64,000 bases of DNA from Artemia franciscana (taxonomy: Eukaryota > Arthropoda > Branchiopoda > Anostraca > Artemiidae), in assembly GCF_032884065.1 (NCBI RefSeq), contig NC_088866.1:51406068-51470067 (forward strand). Reading direction: 5' to 3'. The position numbers were made by a program, and so were the translations under genes. Position 1 is the stretch's first letter. Every line of letters starts with the position of its first letter. The notes under the pieces were generated by a model, which saw only the letters and a list, made by a program, of their open reading frames with translations, searched no databases and was not told the DNA's origin. This document shows, piece after piece, positions 1 to 12,030 of the stretch.

Positions 1-1430
1 GCTCAGAGAATCAGGCACCGAGGTAAGTTAGGTATGGCACCATACCCAAGAAAAGTAATTTTTCACTTGAGGCATCTTAGGTTAATCATCTGTAAAATTT
101 AGTGTATTTAAGCTATCAGTTCAAAATCTCTGAAGTTATTATGTAATCATGGTTGTGGTTGCAATGAAAGACGAGTCGAAGCCCATAGTAAGGAAAACTA
201 TTAACTAAAAGTTAATATAGTGCAAGTATCTTCTAAAAATTTGCTTTTCTGGATCATACCGCCATATTTAACTTACTTAGCTGCCTCATTTTCTGAGGTT
301 CGTTTCTTGCAATTCAGACTTGTAAGGTAAAGAATCAAGGTTGCAGTGGTAGCTTCAACCAAGTACCAGACGAACACGTCCCATAATAACAAAATCAATA
401 TCTCAAAACTCTTAAAATGGTGTCGCATCAAAATAAAAAAGTTCATCATTAGAATCCCCATTTCTGGTAATCTTACATAGGGAACTTACAGTCCTTTGGA
501 TTGAACTACCACTACTATGGGCTGGATTTCGTTCTTTATGTTAAACCTCTTACTAGGTTGCAGCTAACACTGCAGCCATGATAAATCTGCATAAGGTCTA
601 TCTAGGCTGTGATATTTATTGGTTAAATAACAACGAAGACCACATTGCCTTTCCATCACAAACACCAAAAACAAAAAAAAACAATAGGAAATTCTTTTCG
701 TAATACAATGGAATGCATTTGGAATAAATATTTTTTTTAATTTCATTTTCATTTTATTAGTCGTAAGTTGTTGTAATTTTTTCTTCTTTTACATAGTTAT
801 GTTTTGCTGAGGACGGGCCTTGAACATAGTGAACATTCATTCAAATTAGATTTCCATTGTCTTACAAAAGAATTCCCCATTGTTCTTCTTGTTTTTGATG
901 TTTGTGTATTTACTGGTTATGATTGGACATGATTTGTTTTTTGGGTTTTTCAGCAGCACCTACAACCTAGTATGAGGGGAACACGTCCCTTAGAAACAAA
1001 ACAACAGCCCAAAACTCTTGAAAACGATGTCACATGTTCCCTAAACATAAAGTGCACCATTAGAACCCTCTTGTCTAAACACCTAGAGATATAAGATTAC
1101 AGTCCCTTGGCTTTAACAATAAAGAAAATCCATTGGCTTGAAAAAATAGGAAAGTGGCTGAATCCACAATATTCTGCATCAAAAGCATATTTTTTTCGTT
1201 TTTTTTATCCGCAGCTAGCGGGGCAATGGAGCATCATAGACAGGTGTCTTATTATTCATATTAAAATAAATTGCTAAATCTAGTGTCGTCAGCAGATATT
1301 ATCATCAGTAAGTTGATTGATCAGTAGATATTATCAGTAAGTTGTTTGAACGTTGATTGTGAGTTTAATATGCTCACATTGATATTTATTCCTTTTGTTA
1401 ATACTGATACTGTTTCCAACTATACTGAAC
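1..1430. other. Intergenic DNA with a diverged repeat pair
   Basis: I see no coding region. A stretch at about 355-505 resembles one at about 955-1110: both contain AACACGTCCC, then AAAACTCTT, then CACCATTAGAA or CATCATTAGAA, then TTACAGTCC. They are two old copies of an unidentified repeat in the same orientation. The remainder is AT-rich unique-looking sequence. Confidence 0.5.
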
Positions 1431-1434
1431 AAAA

Positions 1435-2665
1435 CAGCTATCTCATGATTTTGATTGAATATGTTTGGATAAATGGTGGGTATGAGGGGTACTTACCCTC
1501 CAATCCCTTGTGACTTAAAAAAGGCACTAGAGCTTCAAAAGTTTCTAAAGGCATCTGAAGTTTATATGACCACCCATTCGATAAAAACCTTTTATGCCCC
1601 CGAAACATAACTGACAACCCTTGACCCTGGGCTCTGGGGGTTATTTCAACCCTGGAGGGATTACTATATGTTCTTTGGACTATTTTGAACAAAATGGCTA
1701 TCTCACAGTTTCGATAAGATGAGTTTAGAGAAAAGAAGGTGTCCGCAGGGAGGGGGGCTAGGTGTCCTCCATCACTTTTGACTCTTAAGAGGGAACTAGA
1801 ACTTTCAATTTTCAATCAAATGAGCCTCTTCTAAAGTTTATACGACTACCCCATCCATAAAACATTACATGCCCCCGCGACATAATTTGAGACAGGTGGT
1901 CAGGGGGCCGGGCGGCTAGCTATTCTCCATCACTTTTTACTCTTAAAAGGGAACTAGAACTTTCAATGTCAAATCAAATGAGCCTCCTCAAAAGTTTATA
2001 CGACCACCCCATCCAAAAAAGCTTATATAACCCCAGACATAACTTACAACCATCTGCCCCAGCCTCTGGGGGGGAATATTTCAGCCCCAAAATCTTGTTA
2101 TATAATCAAAAAATTATTTTTAACAAAATGAGTACCTCAAAATTTACAGCGGATGCATTTGGGGGAAAAGATGGCGTAGAGAAGGGGGGAGGCTAGTTGC
2201 CCCCGATCACTTTTCGACTCTTAAAAAAACACTACAACTTCTTACTTTTAATCAAACAAGCCCCCTCAAAAGTTCATTCGGCAACCTTTTCCACAAAAAT
2301 CTTATAAGCAAATAATTGGCAACAGGAGTAACTTATAGCACTTGACATCAGAGATGTGGGGGGGGGCTATCATTCCCAATGATATAATTACGGGATGTTT
2401 TAATTTTTTTGAACAAAATGGCTTTCATAAATTTTGATTACATATATTTGAGGAAATTATGGGCATAGAGGGGAGGAGGGTCTGGTTACCCTTCAGTCAC
2501 TTTTTGCTCTTGAAAAGGGCATTAGAATCTTCAGTTTCCCATTGAACGACTCTCTTTCGAAGCTTCTTCAATAATTCCTACTCTACTAAGTCCCGTGGTT
2601 AGAAAAAAAACACATTATGATGAAGTCGCTCTCTACTTAGGCAGCGCTATTACGCTGGCTATGAT
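1435..2665 (-). repeat. Family B element: tandem ~250-bp units ending in a palindrome
   Basis: About four or five imperfect units are visible. Each has a phrase close to GAACAAAATGGCTATCTCA, a G-rich run followed by CTAGGTGCCCTCC, then CTTAAAAAGGGCACTAGAAC and an ATGAGCC block with a G/C homopolymer tract. The array ends at 2640-2659 in an imperfect palindrome, GGCAGCGCTATTACGCTGGC. The same array and palindrome occur in the opposite order at 52872-54420, so this copy is called minus relative to that one. Open frames inside it are short and inconsistent between units. The plan (tandem units plus terminal hairpin) fits a non-autonomous Helitron-like element, but no transposase is present and that class is an inference. 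Confidence 0.6.
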
Positions 2666-4184
2666 TAGTAGGCACTGCAACTGTCGTTATCGTATATTGT
2701 CACTATATGCAATTTTTTTCAAAAATTGCATTATATTTTAAATATCAGGCCTTTTTTAATTTCAAAAGCACGTAGATATTTAAAAAAAACTTGCACGTAG
2801 ATATTAAAAAAAATTGTTTTTTTAGATTTAATTTCTGTCATGCAATTAAAGCGAATCTCTTTCGTTTGATTCAATGCTATTTTCATATCTTAAACAGTAT
2901 TCAATATGTTTCTCAGGAATTAATATTTCTCAATGATAAATTTCATGTTTATACTTCGGAGAATGATTAATGCATTGAGTGTTCTAGTCCTCTTTTTATA
3001 AGTAAAAAGTGATTGGAGACCCGCCAGCCGCGGGGGTATCTTCAAGGGGGTAAACGCAAAGACCCATAACAGAGCACGAGAAAAAGAGTTGCGTTTGACT
3101 GAATCCTCTGTAGAAAGAGCTACTTTGTTGTGCATATCTTCATTGACGGCTATAGAAGTATAAAGAGACATCTAATAGAAAACGAAGAAGAGGCATTGAC
3201 TTATTCACCTCCTCCCCCAAAAAATTTCCCCCTGTTGACATTCACCTCTATGGAAAATCCTACGGCAAAGACAATTACCCCCTAGAAAACTCCTAAATCT
3301 GTAAAATTGAGCGTTTTATGGGAAAGTAAGACAAATAAAAACAAAAGAGGATTCTGGACAATCCTGTCTATATTCCAAAATACAGGAAGAATATATGGTA
3401 TAAAATATCCTATATGTATTTTTTCTTTTTGCCTCGTTTTATCGTATTTTATGGGTCCGGAATTGAGCTTTGCTAACAGGTATGAAATAAAGAGTTCTGT
3501 ACGTCAAAATTTTCGTATTTCTGACTTGGAATTAGACTCCACGTTATTCAAATTAAAAAAGAAAGAAGGATATTAAAGGTACTTCGGATGAAAAAACCTT
3601 CTCTGTATGCCTATTATCTATTACATTATATCAGTACGCATAGTGAAGAATTGGGAACAGTCTTATAAACAGAGCTGTGAAAAATTAAAGATTTTACAGT
3701 TGTGACTTATCTTGTATTTTTTGTTTGCAGATAATTGCAAATTTTATTTATGAAGTGTGCCAGCATTTAGATTAGCTATATCAATTACGAATAGACATTA
3801 TCTTTTTATGAATTTTTTTTTACTTTTTCCTTTTTTTAATTTTTATTTTTTTATTTTTTAGTATTTTTCATTTTTAGTTTTTTTTTGTTTTTTGTTTTTT
3901 TCTTTGTTTTAGTTTTCTTTTATTTTTTTTCAGTTTTTTATAGAAGATAGTTCTTTCCTTTTTATGGTTTTCTTTTAGTTTTTTTCAAGTTTTTCCCCTT
4001 TTTTAGTTTTTTTTTTCTGTTTTTTTTTTATAGAAGATAGTGTAACAGACGGACAGACGGAAAGACAAAACATTTTTATTTATATAGATAGAAGATAAGC
4101 AGGTCGATTCATTTCAGTTTTACCGAAAGAATATCTTTCTTTCTGTCCTAAGTTGCCCTTGTTTTACATTTGATTACCGTAGTC

Positions 4185-4231
<47 letters not shown>

Positions 4232-5182
4232 GCTTGACCCATGGGCTTAAGGATACAAGTTCCAAACTGATCAGGTAAAAAAACAAACACCTTCCCTTGC
4301 GGTTCCCATGAACAACCCCTTCTCAATAAAATTGTGGTCATCTGTAGGCTCAAGATATGATCTATGAGAGTTTTAAGCCAAGAGCCAGGATCAGGTCTGT
4401 TCATCCTTTTTACTATGTAAACAGTGGGCATTTGGCGTAATTCAGGGTCTGGGGCCGCAGAGGTTATGCCGTTTGCAAAGGGTATGTTTCTGGGTAGACC
4501 AGCAATACAGGTAGAAAATATGGTTTAGAATATCCAACAGAATTTATTGTTATATTTCTATATGCTTATTCTGTATTTGATTTGGTATGATTTTATTTTA
4601 TTGTTTTTTTTTCTTTTGTGGGGGGAAGGGATAGGGTCAAGTTATCACAGCAGAGTAACATAAATGCTAAAGAAAAGGATTTACTTGCTTATTTGAAATA
4701 AAGAGTTCTGTACGCATTAAATTTTCTTGGTTATGGTGAAGGTCCAACCAATATATTGACCGGCCAATATTATTAGGCTGATATGGGGGTCAATGTGATT
4801 ATCAGAAATTGGAAACATACATTAGGTATTGACCTTTTTTTCATGCACAACTCATCCAGAAGATGACGCCAGATTTCCTTAGGTAATTTTTGGTTGTCCA
4901 TTTCTTGGGGGCGGAGCCATCAGCTTGATATTAAAATCAATTTTGAACTTACTTTACTAAAATCTAGTATACTACTAAAAAACAAATACACTTGCTGTTC
5001 TATCTGGAGAACCTCTTGATGTCTCTTTTTCTAGGTTATCCAGTTCAAAAAATGGCGCATGTAACCGTTTCCCTAATAATTTAGTAGCTTCAAATTGCCA
5101 TTGCTTATAACCAGAATTCTGCATTAGAATAACTTAGGCTGTTTTGTCTAACTCCAAACATGTCTCCCAAAACTAAGAAATA
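2666..5182. other. AT-rich intergenic DNA with homopolymer tracts
   Basis: No gene is recognisable. The stretch holds a T-rich low-complexity block (about 3800-4040), a GACAGACGGA-type tail followed by TTTTATTTATATAGATA (about 4040-4095) that looks like the end of an unidentified repeat, and a 40-base A run at 4188-4227. A ~20-bp phrase, GAAATAAAGAGTTCTGTACG, occurs at about 3483 and again at about 4693. Short frames here encode nothing recognisable. Confidence 0.5.
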
Positions 5183-7362
5183 AAAACAACAGCTAAGAGC
5201 TCATATGGCACTTGTGACGAGGCAAGAAGAGCTATGAGCCAAGAGCTCATATGGTATGAGCTCTAACAAATTTCTAAGAACAAATAGATTGATTTAAAAG
5301 GAAAATCAGAGGCTTAATGCCGGTCAGGATTTAAAATAAGAGCTCTGAGTCACGATGTCCTTCTGAATATCAAAATTCATTAAGATCCGATCATCCACTC
5401 GTAAGTTATAAATACCTATTTTTTTCTAATTTTTTCTCTCCCTTTAGCCCCCCAGATGGTTGAATCTGGTAAAACGGCTTTATCAAGTCCATTTGTGCAG
5501 TTCCCTGAGACGCCTACCAATTTTCATCGTCCTAGCACGTCCAGAAGCACCAAACTCGCCAAATCATTAAACCCCCCCCCCCCAAAGAGAGCAAATCCAG
5601 TACGGTTCTGTCAATCACGTATCAAGGACATTTGCTTATTCTATCCACCAAGCTTCATCCTGATTCCTCCACTCCAAGTATTTTCTAAGATTTCCCCCTC
5701 CAACTCCCCCAATGTCAAAAGATCTGGTCGGGATTTGAAACAAGAGCTCTGAGACATGACTTCCTTATAAATATCAGATTTCATTAAGATCCGATCACCT
5801 ATTCGTAAGATAAAAATTCCCCAATTTTCACGTTTTCCAAGAATTCCGGTTTCCCCCTCCAACTCCTCCCAATGTCATAGAATCTGGTCAGAATTTAAAA
5901 TTAGAACTTTAAAGCACAAGATCTTTCTGAATATCAAATTTCATTAAGATCTGTTCACCCTTTCGTAAGTTACAAATACCTCAATTTTAAAAATTGCCCC
6001 CCCCCCCCAACTCCACCAATTAGAGCAGATCCGGTCCGGTTATGTCAGTGACGTATCATAGACAGATTTATATTCTTCCCATCCAGTTTCATCCTGATCT
6101 CTCCCCTTTAAGTATTTTCTAAGATTTTCGACCCCCCCCCAACGATGCTGGATCTGGTTGAGATTTAAAATAAGAGATCTGAGTTACGTGTTCCTTCTAA
6201 ATATGAAGTTTCATGAAGATCCGATCACTCCTTCGTAAGTTATCAATACGTCATTTTTTCTAATTTTTTAGAATTAAACCCCCCCCCCATAGGGGCAGAT
6301 CCGTTCCAATTATGTAAATCACGTATAAGACTTCTGCTTATTTTTCCCACTAAGTTTTATTCTGATCCCTCCAATCTAAGCGTTTTCCATGATTTTAGGT
6401 TCCCCCACCCCAAACTCCCCCAATGTCACCAGATCCAGCCGAGATTTAAAATAAGAGCTTTGAGACATGATATCCTTCTAAATATCAAATTTCATTGAGA
6501 TCCGATCACCCGTTCGTAAGTTAAAATACCTCATTTTTCTAATTTTTCAAAAGTAACCCCCCCCCCCAACTACCCCAAAGAGAGCGGGTCCGTTCCAGTT
6601 ATGTAATCATGTATCTAGGACTTGTGCTTATTTTTCCCACCAAGTTTCATCCCGATTCCTCCACTCTAAGTGTTTTCCAAGATTTAAGGTTTCCCCCTCC
6701 CAACTCCCCCCCCCAATGTCACCAGATCCGATCGGGATTTAAAATAAGGGCTCTAAGACACGATATCTTTCTGAATATCAAATTTCATTGAGATCCGATC
6801 ACCCATTCGTAAGTTAAAAATACCTCATGTTTTCTAATTTTTCAGAATTACCCCCCCCCCCAACTACCCCAAAATAGAGCGGATCCGTTCCGGTTATGTC
6901 AATCATGTATCTAGGACTTGTGCTTATTTTTCCCACCAAGTTTCATCCTGATCCCTCCACTCTAAGTGTTTTCCAAGATTTTATGTTTCCCCCTCCCAAC
7001 TCCCCAACCCCACCTCAATGTCACCAGATCAGGTCGGGATTTAAAAAGACAGCTCTGAGACAAGATATCCTTCCAAACATCAAATTTCATTAAGATCTGA
7101 TCAACTGTTCGAAAGTTAAAAATACTTCAATTTTTCTATTTTTTCCAAATTAACAGGCCCCCTACTCCCCCCCCCCGATGGTCAAATCGGGAAAACGACT
7201 ATTTCTAAATTAATATGGCCCGGTCCCTGATATGCCTGCCAGATTTCATCATCCTATCTTACCTGGAAGTGCCTAAAGTGGCAAAACTGGGACCGACAGA
7301 CAGACAGACCAACAGAATTTGCTATTGCTATGTCACTTGGTTTATACCAAGTGCCATAAAAA
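5183..7362 (+). mobile_element. Family A element, HINE/DINE-1-like, with ~285-bp minisatellite
   Basis: The core holds about seven diverged units with the anchor GATCCGATCACCCNTTCGTAAG, near 5388, 5790, 5949, 6220, 6499, 6791 and 7096. Each unit also carries a C run of 7-12 bases and a CACCAAGTTTCATCCTGATC block. Spacings are mostly 270-305 bp, with one long and one short. Near the left end is TATGGCACTTG (5204-5214); near the right end is its exact complement CAAGTGCCATA (7348-7358). The right end also forms a local stem, CACTTGG...CCAAGTG (about 7334-7353). Subterminal inverted repeats, a central minisatellite and a 3-prime hairpin are the known plan of Helentron-associated elements; assignment to that group is inference. 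No protein is encoded. Confidence 0.6.
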
Positions 7363-7820
7363 AGTATACACAAATCAAAATGGAAGTTCAATTAGTGGCA
7401 TGCCAAAATCAAACTTCTAAAATTTAATTTTTTTTACATTTGATTAAGTACAAAAATGAAAAATTCCGCAAAAAACAACTTTATAAAAAAGATATTACAT
7501 TGCAACTATAAAATCCAATTAAAGAACAATATGTCTTTCCAACCAAGCTAAGCACTCCAACTAACAAAGCAACTCAATATGTCTTTCCAATCAAGGAAGT
7601 ATGCAAATACCCAAATTATATTCAGAATAGCCCATGTTTTCTGTCATCTTTTCCATCTCAAATGACACAAGGGCAATCCTTATTTTACAATCTGCATTAT
7701 CTACAAGAACTTTTTGAACATTTTTCAGTGTGAAACCATGACGAATATATTTTTTTTACCACAAAATGAAAATTGTTTGGCAATAATTTGTATAGAGGGC
7801 ATAATAGCATGTGGATTTTG
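7363..7820. other. 3-prime flank of the daughterless-like gene
   Basis: AT-rich sequence downstream of the minus-strand gene, presumably its 3-prime UTR. A possible ATTAAA polyadenylation signal (read on the minus strand) lies near 7426-7431, about 390 bases after the stop codon. No canonical AATAAA was seen nearer. CAATATGTCTTTCCAA occurs at about 7528 and again at about 7576. Confidence 0.35.
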
Positions 7821-9365
7821 TCAATGTTGTTGACCAAGATGATAAGTCCCATCTGAGGGCCTTACAGCATATTGCATGTTCATTATTTGTGGTTCCGGGA
7901 CAACTGGGGTTCCTGACGCCACAACAAAACTTTCTGAAAGACAATCATCATCTTTGTCTTCCTCCCTTCTTTTTAAACAGGCTGCTTTGGGGTTTAGGTT
8001 TCTTTCTCTTACACGTTGCTCTAGCTGAGCTATAACATCTACAGCTTGCTGTATCACGCCTAGTTTAGTTTGAGCTTTGTCAATTTTCAGATGCATTATA
8101 CACATTTTACCAAGCTCTTTAAATGCTTCATTAATGTCTCTCACTCTAATTCTTTCTCTTACATTATTTGCCTGCCTTCTCTCTTTTTCCTTTACAACTT
8201 TTACCTCTGGGTTGCCTTCAAGAATGTCAATATTGGTACTCTTGGATCTTTTGGAAGCTTTAGATGATGAGGGGAGAGTAGGAGCTGGATCTGAAACAGG
8301 AGAAACTATTCCTTTCTCTTCAAAAAGATCAGATTTTTTTCTTTTACAAGGTTTATTGGAAGATATAATGGGGTCAGGTACAGGTTGGTCTAGCTTATAC
8401 TGTTCACTGCTTTGATCTAAGCCTGTACCATAGCTGTTCTCAATAACTCCAGTCTGTGCTTCTGTGTCAGCATTATTTATTATCAAGTGTACACCCTCAT
8501 CAAATCTTTCTTCAATATGGCCATAGCCAAACTGACAATTAGGACCACTCCACTCTTGCATGTCAGGGGTGAAAGATGAAACAGAAGGATTTGGAAATGG
8601 AACTCTATGATTGGGACCATACAAATGAGCTTTGGAATAGTCAACTGATTGAGGAACAAAGGACTCTGAGTAAAAAGAGTTAACTGAACTGGAATTAACA
8701 GGTAGATGCATATTTAGACTGGAAGCTGGGGCAAATGTAGACATAGATGGCAACACAGTAGGGGTATGAGGATCTGCAGATACTCTAGGCATAGCATAGC
8801 TTATAGTATCTACCCCAGGATTTGGGTTATTCACAGACTGCCCAAATGATTGAGAAAAATGAGAACAGCCTGATGGGATCATATGAGAGCTAGTGGCTAC
8901 CAGCATGCCAGGATCAAATGGATTATCATATAACGGCATTGTAGCAGGATTATTATTCCATACACTAGCCCTATTCAAGACATTATCAGGCAAGAAATAC
9001 TGGCTATTATAATATGCACCATTGCCATCTTTTGGCAAGACATGTCTCTGAGAATCTTGATTTATCCCATATAGCCACTGAGACTGTTCTAGCATATCCA
9101 TAGGGCTATTGCCTGTTTCCTTATTCTTTTTATCAGAATTGGTAGATAAAGGAGGTTTTAGGGAGTCATAGGCACATAAGGGTGAGCCGCTTCGGAATGA
9201 TGCATTTGGACTTTCTCCATATGTGGAACCAGAATAAACATCATTTAATTTTCCTTGTTGGGGGGTTATTTTGTCACTCCCACCCTGTTTATTTGCTAGT
9301 TTATTAAAACAGTTTTCAAACACATCACAGAGCATCATAGGGTCATCTTCTGTTGTAGCCATCAT
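7821..9365 (-). CDS. da: Daughterless-like class I bHLH transcription factor (E protein)
   Basis: A 514-residue intact frame begins with two Met codons. Class I bHLH proteins bind E-box DNA in the nucleus as homodimers or as the common partner of tissue-specific bHLH factors. The bHLH region is at about residues 392-450: [13 protein letters not shown] (basic), [13 protein letters not shown] (helix 1), the loop with [10 protein letters not shown], and helix 2. It is followed by the E-protein tail signature [17 protein letters not shown] at about 453-469. The N-terminus ([20 protein letters not shown]) resembles insect Daughterless, which supports this start and a complete protein. The middle is low-complexity Ser/Pro/Asn-rich with basic stretches at about 343-347 and 370-377. 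The loop has Ile where E proteins usually have Ser, and the basic region has Val for the usual Ala. The whole frame lies in one exon, so a retrocopy cannot be excluded. Non-coding 5-prime exons could lie upstream. Confidence 0.93.
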   Translation of the reverse strand: MMATTEDDPMMLCDVFENCFNKLANKQGGSDKITPQQGKLNDVYSGSTYGESPNASFRSGSPLCAYDSLKPPLSTNSDKKNKETGNSPMDMLEQSQWLYGINQDSQRHVLPKDGNGAYYNSQYFLPDNVLNRASVWNNNPATMPLYDNPFDPGMLVATSSHMIPSGCSHFSQSFGQSVNNPNPGVDTISYAMPRVSADPHTPTVLPSMSTFAPASSLNMHLPVNSSSVNSFYSESFVPQSVDYSKAHLYGPNHRVPFPNPSVSSFTPDMQEWSGPNCQFGYGHIEERFDEGVHLIINNADTEAQTGVIENSYGTGLDQSSEQYKLDQPVPDPIISSNKPCKRKKSDLFEEKGIVSPVSDPAPTLPSSSKASKRSKSTNIDILEGNPEVKVVKEKERRQANNVRERIRVRDINEAFKELGKMCIMHLKIDKAQTKLGVIQQAVDVIAQLEQRVRERNLNPKAACLKRREEDKDDDCLSESFVVASGTPVVPEPQIMNMQYAVRPSDGTYHLGQQH

Positions 9366-11589
9366 TAATTCACTTATATTTTAGAATGGGTTGGACAAGA
9401 TTATTTATGGCAATCAAACAGTTTCACTACAGGGGATCAAATACATACTATAAAGTTCAACTATGATGCATTAAAAATAATATAACTAACGTTATAGTGG
9501 GATGAAAATAAATTTAATTTGGGTTGGCAGCATGGGTAGGATTAAAAACTAAATCTTTTCTGAGCATCTAAGTTGTAGTCCAAGTTTGGCTTATTGTGTC
9601 TTAATGTAACTGCAATCTTATCACTGATGTACTGCTCTTGATTTAGTGTTTGTTATCATGTTACTGATTATTCTCTAAATCGAAGTTTGATGACACTCAA
9701 ATAAGCAGAAAAGAGCCCCATGGTCTTTTGTATCCTAAAAGGTAAAATAACAAAATTATAGTTTAAAAAATTATATTTCCCTGGAAAAGAATACACAGTG
9801 GAAATATTTTGTGTCAATACAATATTTTGCATTGACAGGAGGTTATAATAGGATCAAGAAGCTCTCATCTTTTGCAACGTCACCCAAGAGCATTATTGTT
9901 AGAAAAGCTCATTTATATAACATTTTGAGAATTATAAGGTAATAGGGAGCATCAATACAGTAAGAGAACATTGTCCAACCCGTTCAGCACTTTCAAAAGG
10001 ATGCCTTTCCCCTGGTAAAAAACACTGCCCCCAATGTGGAACCTCATACATTAAGCATTCCTGAAGGACAGTTCTTGGAAGAAAATATCAACTTTTCCTC
10101 CCTTGTTGTTTGTATATACAGGGCTGTATCCAGAAGGGAGCACCCTGGTTTACCTCTCCCCCCCTCCCCTACGAAAAAATTCCAACTAATACAAAAGTAA
10201 CAAAGATAAAAGGAAACAAATTGTTGCTACATTTTGTAAATTCTTGTTGCAGTCCCCCTCCCAGACATAAATCCTGGATATGACCCTGTAAATGTAAATG
10301 TAGAAACTTATTTCACCGTTTATTACAAAAAAAACCAAGGGCAATGGTCCTTTGCAGGAAAGTATTTAGGGTTGTGTTCCTCAGACCAGTAGCCCCCCTC
10401 CTGTGAATATATTTTAATTTTTTCCCACAATTTCCTTTATCTTCCGTAAGTTTTAATAGGCCTATACCAGGATCAAATTAAAAAAAAAAAAACATTAAAT
10501 ACCAACATTGATAAAAGTAAACACAGAAGCACTGATATACAAAGAATAGCAGAAATTGTAATTATTACTAGATTTGGTTCAAGGTAAAACTTAATTGTTA
10601 GTGAAAAACTGCATATTATTGGTAAAATTAATAACATTAACAAAGGCACTAACATTTTTTCTTTAAACACAAGAATTTTCAAATGGCAAAATTTTCAAAT
10701 GGGCAAATACAGTCTGTACAAAAATAAGCTATTTTTAATAAAAACCAATAATGCCTCAAGCATGAGAGGAAAAAGTGTTTGATATGTTTGATCAAAGTTC
10801 CTTTTGTTTTTTTTCCATGAGTTTGATCAAACTCATGGAAAAGAAGCTTGGCCTTTTACTTTGATTCTCTTATTGTTTTTACATGACAAAAATTTATTTT
10901 CAAAGGCAAGAAATAAGATATTTCTTCAAGAAATAAGTTTAAGAAATTAGTAACTGAGATCATAAATGTGATAATAGCACTATCATTATTAACACAAAAA
11001 CACTTAAGAGCTTTTTAGATGTGATTGAATCAGAATAAAATGATTTGCTTGTACATTATGAAGGGGTGTACAAGTAGCTGTACCCTCCTACAAGTGAACT
11101 CCCATGCAACTCAACATCATTTAACTGAAGTTCTGTGTAACTGGACCCCCTTGCAACTGAACCCTAGACTTGAGTTGTTCACTATTCTACAATTATGAGG
11201 TAATATTCATGGGGTAAAAGATTAAGTTAGAATCTTTAGATGTTCAACTTTGTTGGAATTTTTTGTTTCCAAAGTCATAATATAAATGCCAGTAATGACC
11301 ATTCATAAAAATGGATTCAGGATGAAAAAGGATTCAACAACCCCCTTTTCTTGATAAAAAAAAAGTTTTCATGTTAACAGCAGGCAACTTGCATAACTTT
11401 TGGATAACTGTAATTTTTGCATGACAAAAATTACAGGATACAACTACTATGACCACTACAAAAGTTAAGGGTATTTATGTGAAAACCTCAAGGAATGTTG
11501 ATAGAAAAGTTGAACTAAATCAAAACACTATGTGTATGTAGTTGAAAGGGGTGTATAGGAATACCATGTGAACTGATTGATAGGGATAT
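9366..11589. other. 5-prime flank of the da-like gene; AT-rich
   Basis: This should hold the promoter and 5-prime UTR of the minus-strand gene, but I recognise no convincing TATA or initiator. A family C fragment lies at about 11465-11585 (CAAAACACTATGTGTATGTAG and following). The phrases CAACTGAACCC and related GTAACTGGACCCC/GTGAACTCCC near 11090-11165 form a short degenerate tandem. Frames here are short and have no recognisable content. Confidence 0.4.
10811..10842. repeat. Perfect 32-bp palindrome
   Basis: The two 16-bp halves, TTTTCCATGAGTTTGA and TCAAACTCATGGAAAA, are exact complements with no spacer. It lies about 1.4 kb upstream of the da-like start codon. It may be a recombination or snap-back artefact of replication, or a cruciform or binding site; nothing adjacent settles the matter. 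Confidence 0.85.
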
Positions 11590-12030
11590 TAAGCTAACTC
11601 AGAGGCAACATTCTCATACTGCAAATTTTACTTCTGCAACAACTGGCATCTTCCTATCTTTAACATAGACAAGTTCATATTGACTGTTCCCTCTCAATTT
11701 ATTAACATGCCAGTACAAGATATTACCATTATGCCATCTGACTTCATCTTCCACATCTTTGCCAGTTTCATCCATGGCCTGGCCTCCACTTCATACTTCC
11801 TTAATTCACATTTTAATGCTTTCTCTACTTTGATTACATTCTTCTTATTTTCATATAATTTATCATGTATATAATTCTTGTAGAGGCCCCTCCATCTCTC
11901 TATTAAGCATAAAGAATTTTCAATAATATTCCTAGTTGTGTTTATAACTTTATTCCCTAAGACATCACCAGCAGCTTTGCAAACAGTTTTTTCTAAAATT
12001 ATTTCATTAATCCACTGTATTGTCAAATTT
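11590..12030 (-). pseudogene. LINE fragment (linker between endonuclease and RT)
   Basis: The minus-strand frame at 11694-12026 encodes a basic segment with NTTRNIIENSLCLIERWRGL, ENKKNVIKVEKALKCELRK and, slightly downstream in another frame, LYWHVNKLRGNSQYELVYVK. This wording matches the region between endonuclease and reverse transcriptase in common arthropod LINE proteins. Neither catalytic domain is present at this locus, and at least one frameshift is needed near 11740. It is in the opposite orientation to the RT fragment at 13965-14860, which may be from the same LINE group but not the same insertion. Confidence 0.55.

Noticed and set aside
4186-4431. Minus-strand frame ending in a Phe run
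   Set aside because: The Phe run is the translated A40 homopolymer; the rest has no recognisable motif.
5456-7093. Several Pro-rich plus- and minus-strand frames with mutual similarity
   Set aside because: They are translations of family A minisatellite units in changing frames; similarity reflects DNA repeats, and no unit keeps a consistent frame.
7756-8415. Plus-strand frames opposite the da-like gene
   Set aside because: They are antisense shadows of the bHLH gene and lack recognisable motifs.
10473-10682. Hydrophobic minus-strand frame (69 residues) resembling a membrane peptide
   Set aside because: AT-rich DNA readily gives Leu/Ile/Phe-rich frames; no family resemblance, no supporting context.
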